Source of the DNA: Dipteris shenzhenensis
Lineage: Eukaryota > Polypodiophyta > Polypodiopsida > Gleicheniales
NCBI GenBank assembly: GCA_047967505.1
Contig: CM106541.1
Length of the DNA stretch: 64,000 bases
Reading direction: 5' to 3' (one strand)
Position numbers and translations under genes: made by a program
Shown: positions 34,433 to 45,689 of the stretch, one piece after another
Position numbering within the stretch: the stretch's first letter is position 1
Layout of the letters: every line of letters begins with the position of its first letter
Notes under the pieces: generated by a model
What the model was told of the DNA's origin: nothing
Databases searched by the model: none
Seen by the model: only the letters and a program-made list of their open reading frames with translations

Positions 34433-34442
34433 AATTTCATCT

Positions 34443-35312
34443 CTAGCCACATCTCTGGCCTATGTCAGGATCTACGGAAAGAAGGGAGGTATAGAAATTT
34501 GCCACTAAGTGCATGACGGTATCTGGACAAGACTGCAAAGCACCATCAGAGTCGATAAGCTGCCTAACACTCTCTCTACTATGTCTGGGACCAAGTGTAG
34601 AGAAAAAGTGTTCATTGACTCTCCCTCCCATCTGTATCCAAAAGGACTCCCGTGCATGGAAGGCATACTCTGCTCTCTGATCAAGCAATGTCTGCAAGTG
34701 AGCACTTGCCGTAGCAAGGCGCTCTTGTACCCACAACGATCCTAACCCTAGGTACCTCATCCATCCTGACCGCCTCAGTAGTCGAAGAGGGCTCACTAGG
34801 AAGAGGGGGGATCTCTTCTACCACATGAAACCTCTCACCAATAACTGAAAGAAGCCAGTGACAAACTGAGGGGAGACCAAGGAACTTGATGAAAATAGAA
34901 ACTCCTTGCTTGTCCTCTTCAACTGGGTCAAAGCCCAATTGAAAGAGAAATAAAAAAATCCTCCTGTAGCCTAGAAATAGAAACCCGGCCTGTAGTAGGT
35001 CTCTCATGACATCCAAGGAATCTAGGCACACCTGAAAGAAACCTCGTCCCAACAAACAAACAGTCTTACGATGGGGGGCGAGCTCCTGGGGAAGCGCCGC
35101 AAGCATCCAATCTCTGGCTTGTGACCTGGAGGGGTGGGAGCCATGGATGCATGAGAAGAGAGTTGTGGAACACTCATGCTCCAAATCCTTTTGCAACTGC
35201 TGCAGCTCATCTTTTGAGATAGTGACGGTTCTCGCGACCGGTGTGGGCGGCAATGGATTGACTGAGTGGGAACCCATTCGTCAATCGAGGTGGGAAAGGC
35301 CAATTCAAACAC
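34443..35312 (-). pseudogene. LINE ORF1-ORF2 internal-deletion relic
   Basis: On the minus strand, about 35312-34750 reads like the DUF4283-type N-terminal region of plant LINE ORF1: HRKTVCLLGRGFFQVCL, then FQLGFDPVEEDKQGVSIFIK, FLGLPSVCHWLLSVIG and VPRVRIVVG. After a frame change near 34750 it continues (to 34443) with AHLQTLLDQRAEYAF, ESFWIQMGGRVNEHFFSTLG and LVANFYTSLLSVD, which is the linker just before the reverse transcriptase in ORF2. The zinc knuckle, the endonuclease and all of the reverse transcriptase are missing. This looks like an internal deletion that fused ORF1 to mid-ORF2. Confidence 0.65.
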
Positions 35313-35377
35313 AAAGAAGAACTCCGTCCACTTTCTTGAAGCCTAGGAGACCCCTAAAGGAGAATAGGGTACTCCAG

Positions 35378-35733
35378 ATGAAGGGAGAGGGTGAAAGGAA
35401 GGTAGGAGAGGAATGAGCAAGGAGAGGAGGAGTCAGCAACAAAGGGGGGGCAGCAAGAGGAGAGAAGGGAGGGAGAGGAGGGGAGGATAGAGGAGAGGAG
35501 TGGAGGAGAGGGGGGCGGAAAGCAAAGAAAGAGCCAAGGGGAGGGAGGTGGGGGAAGCAGCAGCTAGGGGGGAGGGGAGGGAAGAGGTAGCACACGGGGG
35601 AGGAGGCAGCGCACGGGGGGGCTACAGTAGCACGGGAGGGGAGTCGAGGGGGGAAGTGGGGGGAGCGGTAGGTAGGGGGGAGGGGAGGGAGGAGGCGGGG
35701 GGAGCAGCAAGTAGGGGGAGGGGAGGGAGGAGG
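35378..35733. repeat. G-rich minisatellite, left part
   Basis: GGGAGGGGAGG(G/C)AGCAGC-type units fill the stretch. Its right part continues at 38525-38712, on the far side of element A. The strand with runs of three or more G could form G-quadruplexes. The 194-codon Pro/Ser-rich minus-strand frame here is a translation of the C-rich strand. Confidence 0.9.
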
Positions 35734-36058
35734 TGTTGAGAGTTGTGGTGCCATGAGCACATGTAGAGCAAAGGTATGAGCAAAGGGTAAGCTGCCACAT
35801 GGCATGGAGGAGATATCCCACATGTGAGCAAGCAAATGGATGTAAGTACCCTCACCTATAAAAGGGAGGTTCATTTGAAGTAATATCAATCAAGCACTTT
35901 GCACTATCTCAAGATTCTCTTTATGAGTCCAAGCTAATCTATCTTGGAACCTAATTGACTTGAGATACATGTCATGAGCACTCTCTTCATCATGTTTCCA
36001 CATAGGTTCCATCCACCTTAGAGCGTTCCATAGATCCTGAGGCACACATGTTTTGTCA
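35734..36058 (+). repeat. 5' LTR of element A
   Basis: TGTTGAGAGTT...TGTTTTGTCA, 325 bp. It contains CTATAAAAGG, a strong TATA box at 35857-35864, placing transcription start in the second half of the LTR. Confidence 0.9.
35857..35864 (+). promoter_or_regulatory. TATA box in LTR of element A
   Basis: TATAAAAG in a CACCTATAAAAGGGAGG context. It is conserved in all four LTRs of the A/B family apart from one base in the last (62283-62291, TATAAACG). Confidence 0.7.
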
Positions 36059-36070
36059 TGGTATCAGAGC
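36059..36070 (+). other. Primer binding site of element A
   Basis: TGGTATCAGAGC directly after the LTR, complementary to the 3' end of initiator tRNA-Met. Confidence 0.9.
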
Positions 36071-36537
36071 ATAGGTATAGCTCTCCTAGTTTAGCTCATT
36101 AGTAGTTCACTAGGATTGCTCCCATTCCTAGTTTAGTTGTAGGCTTGCCATAGGAGCACATGTTTTCACCTAGGTTAGTTTTAGTTTTAGATTGAGAAAA
36201 TTCCGACCATTGATTTACATTGAGGGAATTCCGTCCTTGAGAGTCTTTGAGATAAAGTTTCCGCCACTGTGAGATTTCCATCCATGTGAGAGTGAGACAG
36301 ATTTTTTGATTGTTTTCATTATTGAGAGAAGAGTGAGAGAGCTTTCAAAGCTTGGATATAGGGAGAGTTCATTGAGAGAAAAAGAGAAAGGACCATCTGC
36401 AAGTCTTGAGAGGTTAGAGCCTGCATCTAGCCTCAAGCAAGCCATCCAATGTCAAAAGCCAACGCAGACTCGAGCCAACAGCCTTAACGTCCCTGCGATA
36501 AAAGCGGCTCCATAGCCGACAGCAGTAAACAGTGCCT

Positions 36538-37560
36538 TGAGTCTCCAAGCGGACCATCAAAGCTTCAGTCACGGTCTGCAGCTCCAAGGCCTTCAACTGA
36601 ACCGTCATCGACTCGATCTTTAAGGCTCTAAGCCCAGGCAGCCTCAGCCTTCATGCACGCAGACCAGCGCGCCATCGACGAGAAGCCTCTACACTAGCAC
36701 CTACCTTCCCAATGCCAGGCATCTCCAAGGAGACAACGAGCCTGCCTCTTCCTTCAGCCAATGCTCCAGCAGCCACACAGGCCTCGACTCCAAACAACCC
36801 GGACGACCGCTCCACAAACTCTCATGCCAGCCCGATAAACAAGCAAACGCCTTCTCTGCCTCTTGAAGAATGCTAAGCCCAGCATCGATGACCACCGAGA
36901 AGCTCCAAGGGTCTAGCAACCGCCTCAATGGAGAACAGCTCTTCTGCACGGCCAGCGCACCGACGAACCTCCTAGCTCCAAACAAACGTTGCTCCAACAC
37001 AGACTCTGATGGCACGACGGACCCTTTCACGGAAGACTCCAATGAACTGTGCAAGGTAGACCTCTCCAGTACAACCAGCGCAACCGGACTGCAAAAACGA
37101 CGACTATCTCTTGCAAAAAAGACCTAACGACCCTCAACGACCCTTCACCGCCGACAGCAAGCAACACAACACGAGGCTTCTCCATCAAGTCCCAGAGCAA
37201 CCTCTTCATGCACAGCACCATTAAGAACGGGGAACGGGCTCCCAGATCTATCAGCGCTCGCATCTTCATCATCGTTGTGCAACTCTCGCATCTCGGTCAT
37301 CGTCGCTCAATCATCCTTGCAGCTTGTAAGTTTTTCAAGCTAAGGTTTCTACAAGTGACACGTGGCAGCCTAAGGTAGAGACACGTGGCAGATAAGCCAC
37401 GAGTCTACAAAGGGCCACGTGGCAAGATAAGGTGGTAATTTGAACTGTGGTTAAGTTAACTGTTCAGGTCAGTTGAACCCTGGTACAGTCTAAGTAACTG
37501 TGGTTAACTAAACTGGGGTAATTGGTCACTACAGTGCCACCCAAGGACAGTCCCTTTGTA
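36538..37560 (+). other. Variable interior (cargo) of element A
   Basis: Up to about 36537 and again from about 37561 the interior matches element B, but this middle part does not. It is more GC-rich than the window average, has short open frames on both strands with no recognised family, and ends in three ACGTGGCA boxes (37358, 37381 and 37415) of the G-box/ABRE type. It may be captured host sequence; no source gene was recognised. Confidence 0.6.
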
Positions 37561-38053
37561 AGCACAGTTTCAATTCTGCATGTGAATAGCCAAGCCACAT
37601 CATCAAAGGCCCTTTTCTTCACAAAAATTCAACAAGCCATAACTTCCAATCCAAGAAGAATTTGGACATGCTCCAAAAAGGAAAAGTGATCGTCTTTCTG
37701 AGCTCTATGCGCCTGTCAGATCAGAATCAATGTATGCAATTAGATACTGCCAATATTGAAAGAATTCAATTGGTAAGACCTTTGCAACCATTGGAAAAAG
37801 CAACGCATGAATGTAGAAAGCATGCCAAAAGCACAAGTGCATGAGATGACCATAGCAGAAAGCATGGCATCCACACATAAAGCATCAAGGCATATGGTAG
37901 AACAAAGCATCATGCAGGTAGCTACACCAAGCAAACACATCGTCATCAAGCCATGAGCCAAAAGGTGACATCAATGGAATGTATTGAAAGCCAAAAACCT
38001 TGCCAACCTTGCCTATATTTTGTAAATCAAGCCTGACCACCTGAGAGTAGCTA

Positions 38054-38199
38054 TGAAAGCACCCAGGGGAGGTATTGACATGTAAAAACCACACTTGACC
38101 ACCTTAAGTAGCAATGCAAGCACTAAGGGGAGGTGATGGATTTGTAACTCACATCTGACCACCTTGTAGTAGCCAAAGGATCATGGCACCAAGGGGAGG
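38054..38199 (+). repeat. Three-copy polypurine-bearing repeat of element A
   Basis: CC(C)AGGGGAGGT (near 38063), CTAAGGGGAGGT (near 38123) and CCAAGGGGAGGT (38189-38200) end three related units about 63-66 bp apart, each with a TTGACCACCT or CTGACCACCT box. Only the last directly precedes the LTR and acts as the expected polypurine tract. Element B has two such units. Confidence 0.75.
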
Positions 38200-38524
38200 T
38201 GTTGAGAGTTGTGGTGCCATGAGCACATGTAGAGCAAAGGTATGAGCAAAGGGTAAGCTGCCACATGGCATGGAGGAGATATCCCACATGTGAGCAAGCA
38301 AATGGATGTAAGTACCCTCACCTATAAAAGGGAGGTTCATTTGAAGTAATATCAATCAAGCACTTTGCACTATCTCAAGATTCTCTTTATGAGTCCAAGC
38401 TAATCTATCTTGGAACCTAATTGACTTGAGATACATGTCATGAGCACTCTCTTCATCATGTTTCCACATAGGTTCCATCCACCTTAGAGCGTTCCATAGA
38501 TCCTGAGGCACACATGTTTTGTCA
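38200..38524 (+). repeat. 3' LTR of element A
   Basis: 325 bp, nearly identical to the 5' LTR, followed by the GGAGG duplication. The near identity suggests a recent insertion. Confidence 0.9.
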
Positions 38525-38712
38525 GGAGGCAGCACGCGAGGGAGGAGGCAGCATGCTAGGGGGGTGCAGCAGCGAGGGAGGGGAGTCGGGGGGGAGTAGC
38601 AGGTAGGGGGGAGGGGAGGCGGGGGGGGCAGCAGGTAGAGAGGAGGGGAGGGAGGAGAAGCAAGGAGGGGAGGGAGGGGGCAGCAAGGAGGGGAGCAGCA
38701 AGGAGAGCGAGA
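38525..38712. repeat. G-rich minisatellite, right part
   Basis: GGAGGCAGCACGCGAGGGAG-type units continue the array broken by element A at 35733. Confidence 0.85.
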
Positions 38713-38868
38713 GTGCCTCAATCAATTAAACCAGCACCTAATTATGGGAGGGGCATGAATGAGAGACTCTAGAAGGTTTTCACGAATTGCACTTCTGTCA
38801 GTGTCAAAAATTTCCTCAACTACTTCATTAGGTTTCCAATGCCTTGCGACCATATTCTTGAAATGTAT

Positions 38869-39084
38869 GGTAAGGAATCTTTGAAGAGATGTAAATGTAA
38901 AATAGAGAGGGGGGATTTTGTGTATAAAGAAAGATAGATGTATTTATATATATATGTATAACTAGAAAACAAAAGATAGAAAGAAAAGTAGGGGAGAGGG
39001 GGAAGAAACAAGGGGGGAGAGTAAGTAAGAACCAAGTCCTAAGAGACTTTAAAATCTAAACTAACCTAACTAGACTAACTAACT
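38869..39084. repeat. 216-bp direct repeat, right copy
   Basis: Partner of 34217-34432 in the same orientation. After its ACTAACTAACT end the CTAAC-type simple sequence continues for about 150 bp here but not at the left copy. Confidence 0.85.
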
Positions 39085-39849
39085 AACACTAAACTATGCT
39101 AACCCACACTAGCTACCTAACACTAACGTAACCTTTAAACCAACCTTTAAAAAACCCAAACCAACTAACAAACCCTTGCAACGAAAAAAAACCTGTGCTA
39201 ACTCTAACTAAAAATTTAAGCGAAACTAACTAAAACTAAATAAGTAAAGAAGGCCACGCCACCATGTCCAAAAAGACCCGGGGGGGGAACAATAAACAAA
39301 GTAAAGGGGGTTTAACTTCATGGAAAAAGAAAAAAACAAAAGAGAGTCCATGTCTGGCGTAGCGTTCGTGACAGTAGTAGTCGTGAGAAGAAGGGAACGG
39401 CAATGGTGGGAGGCAGTGAGCAAATGAGTCATGCGAGTTTCAAGAGCTGGAGGAGACAGTGTAGTAAATATGCAGAGTAGCATGCAGTGATGAGGGCAAC
39501 TGGGAAACGGGGACGGGGCTTTGGCCTCTGTAGTTTAGTGCAAAGAGTAGCGACAGGAGGTGAGCCAGCGGGCAGCGGCACAGCAGTAGAGGTAGGGGCA
39601 CAGGTTTAACGTAGAGCGAGGGTAATACGTGGGGAGTGTGAGAGTAGGAGTAATTAGAGCAGAAGGCAACAGAGAAGGAAAGGGAAGAAAGGCGCTGGGG
39701 GTAGTACGTAGTGCACGGAGGGGAGGGGTTAATTTATAGGTAGGCTAGTCGGATAGGGGGAGTCCAGGAGGTGAAGGGTCCAAGGGAGTGGAAAGGAAGG
39801 AGGGGCCGCATTAGAATGCAGGGCTCGCAAGACGATGTATAGAAAAAGG
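39085..39849. other. Spacer before copia copy 2
   Basis: The first 150 bp are CTAAC-rich simple sequence. The rest is purine-rich, moderately GC-rich DNA without a convincing frame. AAAGG at 39845-39849 is the target duplication of copia copy 2. Confidence 0.6.
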
Positions 39850-40026
39850 TGTGGGGGTTAAAGGTCACAGTGCCTTTACCCCGGTTATGTACAATACTCA
39901 AACACATATATAAATAAATGAAAAAGAAGATTAGGGTGGTTCTGCACCCACTAAAACTTGTGGCTCTTTGTCTCTCTCTCTCTCTCTCTCCGTCTTCCAT
40001 TCTTGCTTCCGTTGAGAGCACTCTCA
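39850..40026 (+). repeat. 5' LTR of copia copy 2
   Basis: TGTGGGGGTT...GCACTCTCA. Both copy-2 LTRs lack two bases (TG) in the CTTGTGTGG box of copy 1, so they descend from a slightly different source. Confidence 0.95.
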
Positions 40027-40028
40027 AC

Positions 40029-40040
40029 TGGTATCAGAGC
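40029..40040 (+). other. Primer binding site, copia copy 2
   Basis: TGGTATCAGAGC two bases after the LTR, as in copy 1. A leader homologous to 6485-7919 follows to 41466. Confidence 0.95.
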
Positions 40041-41466
40041 TCGGGTGATCTAGTTGAGCGTACGTGAATCCTTGGAAGCTCAGCAGCTCTGTGGGAGGAA
40101 GGAGAAGCTCTGTGGGAAGCTTTGTGGGTGACTTTACTTGCATCTGAGTGTGCAGAGACCTTGGAGGAACCTTTGGAAAAGTCACTTTGGTTTTGCGAAG
40201 TGGTTTTGAGAGCCTGTTAAGTGTTTTCAAAGAAAAAGTCGTTTTTTGAGCTTTTCCCTGTTCCGTTCGATGATAGAGACTCCATATTGACTTGTAGAGG
40301 CAACTATTGCTTGCTTTTGGTGTCCACTTCACTTCAGGAGCTTGGAAACACCTTCATTCTTGAATCTGGGATCATTTCATTGGATTTCTGACTCTCTGTG
40401 TCAGTTCTTGCGTTTTTTGCCCGGGTGTTGGAACTCAAGTTTGGAGCAACCATTTGCAGATCTGTCAGTTCCGGTGGACTGAGGAGGTCCTAAAACTTCT
40501 ATGTTGCTCATCATTCACAATCTGGTGGAGTTTACAAATAGCTCTCTTTCTAAAAACGTTTTTCAGTCCGTGTGTTGGACCGAGTGATTGAGACCATGGT
40601 TTCCAAAATCGTCTGTTCCATTTCGTTCCGGACACCCAAAAACCCCTACCTGTCAGTTCTTGTACGATTCGATGGAGGATTTTCAGAGTTATAGATCTCT
40701 GCGTCTTCGATTTCGTCTCTCTGTTATGCATTTTTCATTCTAAGGTTTTGAAACCCTAGATTTAAGCCACATGGTAGTGGATAAGTGTTGACTCCCATTT
40801 CTCACTCATCGGTTGGGATTTTTGAGTTCTGGCAGAAGAGAGATATTTGCAGATTCTCTTGCTGAGTCCGATTATGCAATGGCGCCCATGTTTTGAGGCA
40901 TCTCAGGTTCTATTTTCAGTAGCGGTCATTACCGTGGGACCATGATTTCTTGAGCATACCTTATGCAGATCACTCTGGTTGCAGTTTGAGCAGTGTGCGC
41001 TCATTCGTGGTATGCATTGGATTCCAGTGGATGATTTATAGGCCATTTGGATGCATTGCAGTCTTTATTGGATGCGCTGATAGGCCCAAATTGCCTTGTG
41101 GGATGCTATTTTTTATGGACGCTTTGCACATGGATGCTATTTTATGCTGAGGGACAGCTTTGACACATTGCAGGTGATGCACTGATAGTGCTATGCTCTC
41201 TTGGATGAGATATTATTGATGCATATGCTAGTGGACGGTGTTTATGCTTGAGTCATTTGGCACTTATCGGCATTTTCTTTTGGGCCAGATTTGCTCATAT
41301 GGATGCATAGTATATGCACATGAGTCAGATGCATCTTTTGATGCTTTGAGCTTTGAGTTTTGGTGATATTTCACTCTATTGTGGCATACACATTTGGGTG
41401 CTCCTGGTATTTGGTGTGATTCTCTCTTATAGGCAGTAGCATTTGGGATTTTGTTTCATTTGCATC

Positions 41467-42420
41467 ATGGCATCCTCTTCCATGTCTGAAAAGGAGTTTT
41501 TTAGCATTAAAAACTTTGATGGGACAAACTTTTCTTTGTGGAAGGAACAAATAAGGGATGTGCTTATTCAAAAGAAGCAGATTAAACCCTTGGCAGGGAT
41601 TAAAGCTAAGCCTGCAAATATGTCTGAGGATGATTGGAATGAGTTGGATGCATTAGCAAAGTCTACTATTAGACTTCATCTTGCAGAGTCAGTTTATTTC
41701 ACAGTAGTAAATGAGCAGACTACGAAAGATTTGTGGAAAAAACTGTGTGCCACTTATGAGAAGGAAACTGCCTCTAATAAATTTTATCTCATGAAGAGGT
41801 TGTTTGAGCTGCAGATGAAGGAAGGGGTCTCCATTGCTTCTCACTTGAATGAATTCAATATTATTTTCAGCCAACTTTAGGCTCAGAAGATGAACTTTGA
41901 TGTGGAGACTAAGGCAATATTTCTCTTATGTTCATTGCCATCCTCATGGGATACCTTCCGTACAGCTGTCAATAACTCTGCACTTGGTGGAGTACTGAAA
42001 TTTGATGATGTTATGGGTAGCTTGTTGGCCGAGGAGATTAGACGGAAGTCTATGGATGGCAACAAGCAGGATGCAGCCTTAAATGTGCAAAGGGGCAGAT
42101 CACAGTTCAGGGGGAAGTCCCAAGAAAGAGGGAAGTCACGTAGCAAATCCAGGACATGGAAGATTGAGCGTTACCACTGTGGCAAGAAGGGCAATATGAA
42201 AAAGGATTGCTACAAGCTAAAAAGAGAGCAAAAGGATAAGAAAAAGAATGCAAATTGGGGTGCAAATCAAAAGGAAGAGAGTCCAAGGGAGGACAAAGGA
42301 AAAGTGAAGATTGAGGAGATCAATGCAGTCACACATGATAGTGACAATGACGTTCTCTTCATGTCTAGTTTATCTGTAGAGTTGCTTACCACTTCAGATG
42401 ATGCATATTCCCAGGATTAG
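41467..42420 (+). pseudogene. Copia gag, copy 2, broken
   Basis: Starts at the conserved ATG at 41467. The region that is disrupted in copy 1 (stop and one-base deletion) is intact here. A TAG at 41878-41880 replaces a Gln codon of copy 1, and a second TAG at 42418-42420 replaces the Trp before the protease site. The zinc knuckle at 42169-42210 has lost its first Cys (now Arg) and its His (now Asn), so RNA binding would fail even if the frame were open. Confidence 0.9.
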
Positions 42421-45364
42421 ATTTTGGATTTTGGTGCTTCATTCCATGTTACTCCCCATAGGGAATGGTTCTCCACTTATGACAGTGGAAAGACAGGTTG
42501 TGTGCATCTTGGAAATGACTATGCATGTGACATAGTGGGAGCAGGTGACATAAAGTTTTCTTTTGCAACAGGGTCTGCATTTGTTTTGAAACATGTGAGA
42601 CATGTGCCTAAGCTGACCAAGAGTCTTATTTCAGTGGGTCAGCTAGATGATGCTGGTCTTCACACCACTTTTGGCTTTCAGACTTGGAAAATTCAGAAGG
42701 GCTCTATTCTTTTGGCCAGGGATGCCAAGTGTGGGACTTTGTATCCCTTACATGTATCAGGGGTATTTGATCATGTTGTTGCAATAACCGAGCAGCCAAG
42801 CACTTCTTTGTGCCATTGCAGGTTGGGGCACATGAGCCAGAATGGAATGAAACTCTTATGCCGTTTGGGTTATGTATCGCATTTGAGTTTCTCTGATTTT
42901 GAATTTTGTGAGCATTGTCTCTATGGGAAGCGGGCTAAATCAGCCCATAAAAGAAGGGGAAAGAAAACGTTTGAAATGCTTGATTTGGTGCATTCAGATG
43001 TATGTGGTCCCATGCCTACACGGTCATTAGGCGGGGCTTAAATGCCTATGGACTGACAATGGTTGAAAGTATATCTCTCATGACTTTCAGCATTTCTATG
43101 ATACACGTGGGATTAAGAGGGAGCTCACATCCCCTCGTACTCCAGAGCAAAATCCAGTTGCAGAAAAGATGAACCGTACCATTCAAGAAAGGTTGCAATG
43201 CATGCTTTCCAATGCAAGTCTTTCTGGTGGTTTTTGGGCTGAGGCAATGAAGACTGTAGTGCATGTGATCAATAGATCACCTAGTAAGAGTTTGGCATGG
43301 AGTGGCAAGAAGCCCTCTTACTCTCATTTCCGTATATTTGGGTGTGAGGCATATGCACATGTGCCGAAAGAGCTTCGAAAGAAGCTAGATCCTAAGTCTA
43401 GGAAATGCATCTTTCTGGGTTATGGTGAAAGTGGAGAGATGGGCTATCGTCTCTGGGATCCAGAAGCAAAGAAGATCATACGCAGCCATGATGTAGTCTT
43501 TAATGAGAAGAAGATGCATAAGGCACCCATGAGGGATGTGGAAATGAGGAGAATCGCTTTCCAGGAGGTGAATCCACCTGCATATGTTGATAGACAGCAA
43601 GCTATCCATGCACCAAATGTGCAAGAAATGGTACCACCAAGTACTCCCATAGGTGTACAATCAAGGGTAGATGATGGATCATCTATTGGTGGAAATGATG
43701 AGCCAAATGTGGCTAATATGCAAATGGGACAGCAAGCTGAAATGCCCTTGAGAATATCTTCTAGAGTGTCTAGACCGCCTGATAGGTTTGTTCCAGGGGT
43801 AGACTATGTGATGCTTACTGATTGCGGGGAGCCTTCTTGCTACAGAGAGGCTATGATGCATGAGGATCAACACAAGTGGGAGTATGCTATGCAATTAGAG
43901 ATTAGTTCACTTACGAAGAATAAGACTTGGGACTTGGTTTCTTTGCCACATGGAAAGAAAGCATTGCCATGTAAATGGGTCTACAAGATGAAGGTCATAG
44001 GTGATGATGTGCCTAGGTACAAGGCCCGTTTGCTTGCTAAAGGGTTCAAGCAAGAGAAGGGTGTGGACTTTGTTGAGATATTCTCTCTGGTTGTGAAGAT
44101 GACCACACTTAGATGCATGCTTGGACTAGTGGCAGCAGAGGATATGGAGCTTATGCAGATGGATGTCAAGACAGCTTTCTTGCATGGGGATTTGCATGAG
44201 GAAATTTACATGGTGCAGCCAGAAGGCTTTGAAGAAAAGGGCAAAGAGCATTTAGTTTGCAAGCTGAAGAAGAGTCTCTATGGTCTTAAGCAAGCGCCTA
44301 GAGAATGGTATCAGAAGTTTGATGCTTTCATTCAGTCCCAGGGTTTTAGAAGAAGTGAAATTGATCACTGCCTCTACACTAAAAGGGCTAAGGATAGTAG
44401 CCTGATAATCCTGGCACTATATGTGGACGATATGCTATTGGCTAGCAAGAATACTTATAAGCTAGATGCATTAAAGGCCAAGTTGCATGAGGCCTTTGAT
44501 ATGAAGGATTTGGGACTTGCAGGTCATATTCTTGGTATGCGCATCACGCGTGATCGGAGTAGGAAACTCCTTTGGCTTTCACAAAAAGAGTATGTTACAA
44601 AAGTATTGCAGCGTTTCAATATGGAGGGGGGGAAGGCAGTGAGTACTCCATTGCCTCCATATGTGAAACTGAGTCATACAAATAGTCCCAAATCGGATGA
44701 GGAAAGGGCCATGATGGCCAAGGTTCCTTATGCATCAGCAGTTGGGAGTCTTATGTATGCTATGATAGCTACTAGACCAGACATTGCATTTGCAGTGGGA
44801 GTTGTTAGCCGGTATATGGCTAATCCAGGAAAGAGGCATTGGGAGGCAGTTAAGTGCATCATGAGGTACATGAAGGGTACCAAGGAGATGTGCATCTGCT
44901 TTGGTAAAGGAGACATGTGTGTACTTGGGTACATAGATTCAGACTATGTAGGGCATGTGGATAGTAGGAGATCCACTTCTGGTTATGTGTTCACCTTTGC
45001 AGGTGGTGCAGTGTCGTGGATGTCTCGTGCACAAAAGTGTGTTGCTTTGTCTACCACAGAGGCTGAGTATGTTGCAGCCACAGAGGGTTGCAAGGAGGCT
45101 ATATGGCTTGATCGGCTAGTGGGAGATTTGGGGATTCATACAATGACATTGCATAGTGATTCCATAAGTGCTATATTCAGCTAGCACGGAATCCGGTCTT
45201 TCATGCAAAGACCAAACACATTGAGGTCAAGTAGCATTTCATCAGGGAGGTACTTGAGGACAAGCGCATAGAGCTTGTCAAGGTTTATACAGATGATAAC
45301 CCTGCAGATATGCTGACGAAGAGTCTACCTAGTCAGCGGTTTGAGTATTGTTGTGTATTGATGG
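42421..45364 (+). pseudogene. Copia pol, copy 2, broken
   Basis: Protease: the active site is DFG (42427-42435) instead of DSG. Integrase: first Asp region HSDVCGP present, then a 131-base deletion after 43040 removes the segment before the second Asp and shifts the frame. A 21-base in-frame deletion near 43294 removes seven residues. Reverse transcriptase is open from 43169 for 671 codons and keeps YVDD at 44420-44431. Near 45143-45178 a six-base deletion and a two-base insertion shift RNase H, and a later Tyr codon has become TAG. The terminal VLMGIG is followed by a stop ending about 45375. Confidence 0.95.
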
Positions 45365-45428
45365 GCATTGGATAGTATGCTCACTGGTTTTTCTCCCTTA
45401 AAGGCACATTGTCCTTTAAGTGGGAGGT

Positions 45429-45547
45429 TGTGGGGGTTAAAGGTCACAGTGCCTTTACCCCAGTTATGTACAATACTCAAACACATATATAAATGAATGA
45501 AAAAGAAGATTAGGGTGGTTCTACACCCACCAAAACTTGTGGCTCTT

Positions 45548-45583
<36 letters not shown>

Positions 45584-45617
45584 TCTTCCGTTCTTGCTTC
45601 TGTTGAGAGCACTCTCA
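45429..45617 (+). repeat. 3' LTR of copia copy 2
   Basis: 189 bp with the longest CT run of the four copia LTRs, followed by AAAGG. Confidence 0.95.
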
Positions 45618-45689
45618 AAAGGACCACGCAATTAGGCGAAAAGGGATTACTTAGGATTCAAAAAAGGGAAGGGGGCGGGCGAAGGGGGG

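Larger units (their letters stand above)
35734..38524 (+). mobile_element. Non-autonomous LTR retrotransposon A
   Basis: Two 325-bp LTRs (35734-36058 and 38200-38524) start TGTTGAGAGTT and end TGTTTTGTCA. A primer site TGGTATCAGAGC follows the first, and AAGGGGAGG precedes the second. The flanks are perfect five-base duplications, GGAGG at 35729-35733 and 38525-38529. The 2.1-kb interior codes for no gag or pol, so it must have been moved by another element's proteins. It is larger than typical TRIMs and smaller than typical LARDs. It inserted into a G-rich minisatellite. Sister element B is at 59912-62484. Confidence 0.9.
39850..45617 (+). mobile_element. Ty1/copia LTR retrotransposon, copy 2
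   Basis: Sister of the element at 6299-12220. LTRs are 39850-40026 (177 bp) and 45429-45617 (189 bp); the difference is mainly the length of a CT run, plus about seven substitutions. The target duplication AAAGG is perfect (39845-39849 and 45618-45622). Primer site, leader, gag-pol order and purine tract match copy 1. The coding frame carries its own set of lesions, mostly different from those of copy 1, so neither element is functional. Confidence 0.95.

Noticed and set aside
35305-35889. 194-codon Pro/Ser-rich frame resembling an extensin
   Set aside because: It is the C-rich strand of the G-rich minisatellite and runs into the LTR of element A.
34217-39084. LTR pair of a larger element
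   Set aside because: The 216-bp repeats lack TG..CA ends, primer site and purine tract at the right places.
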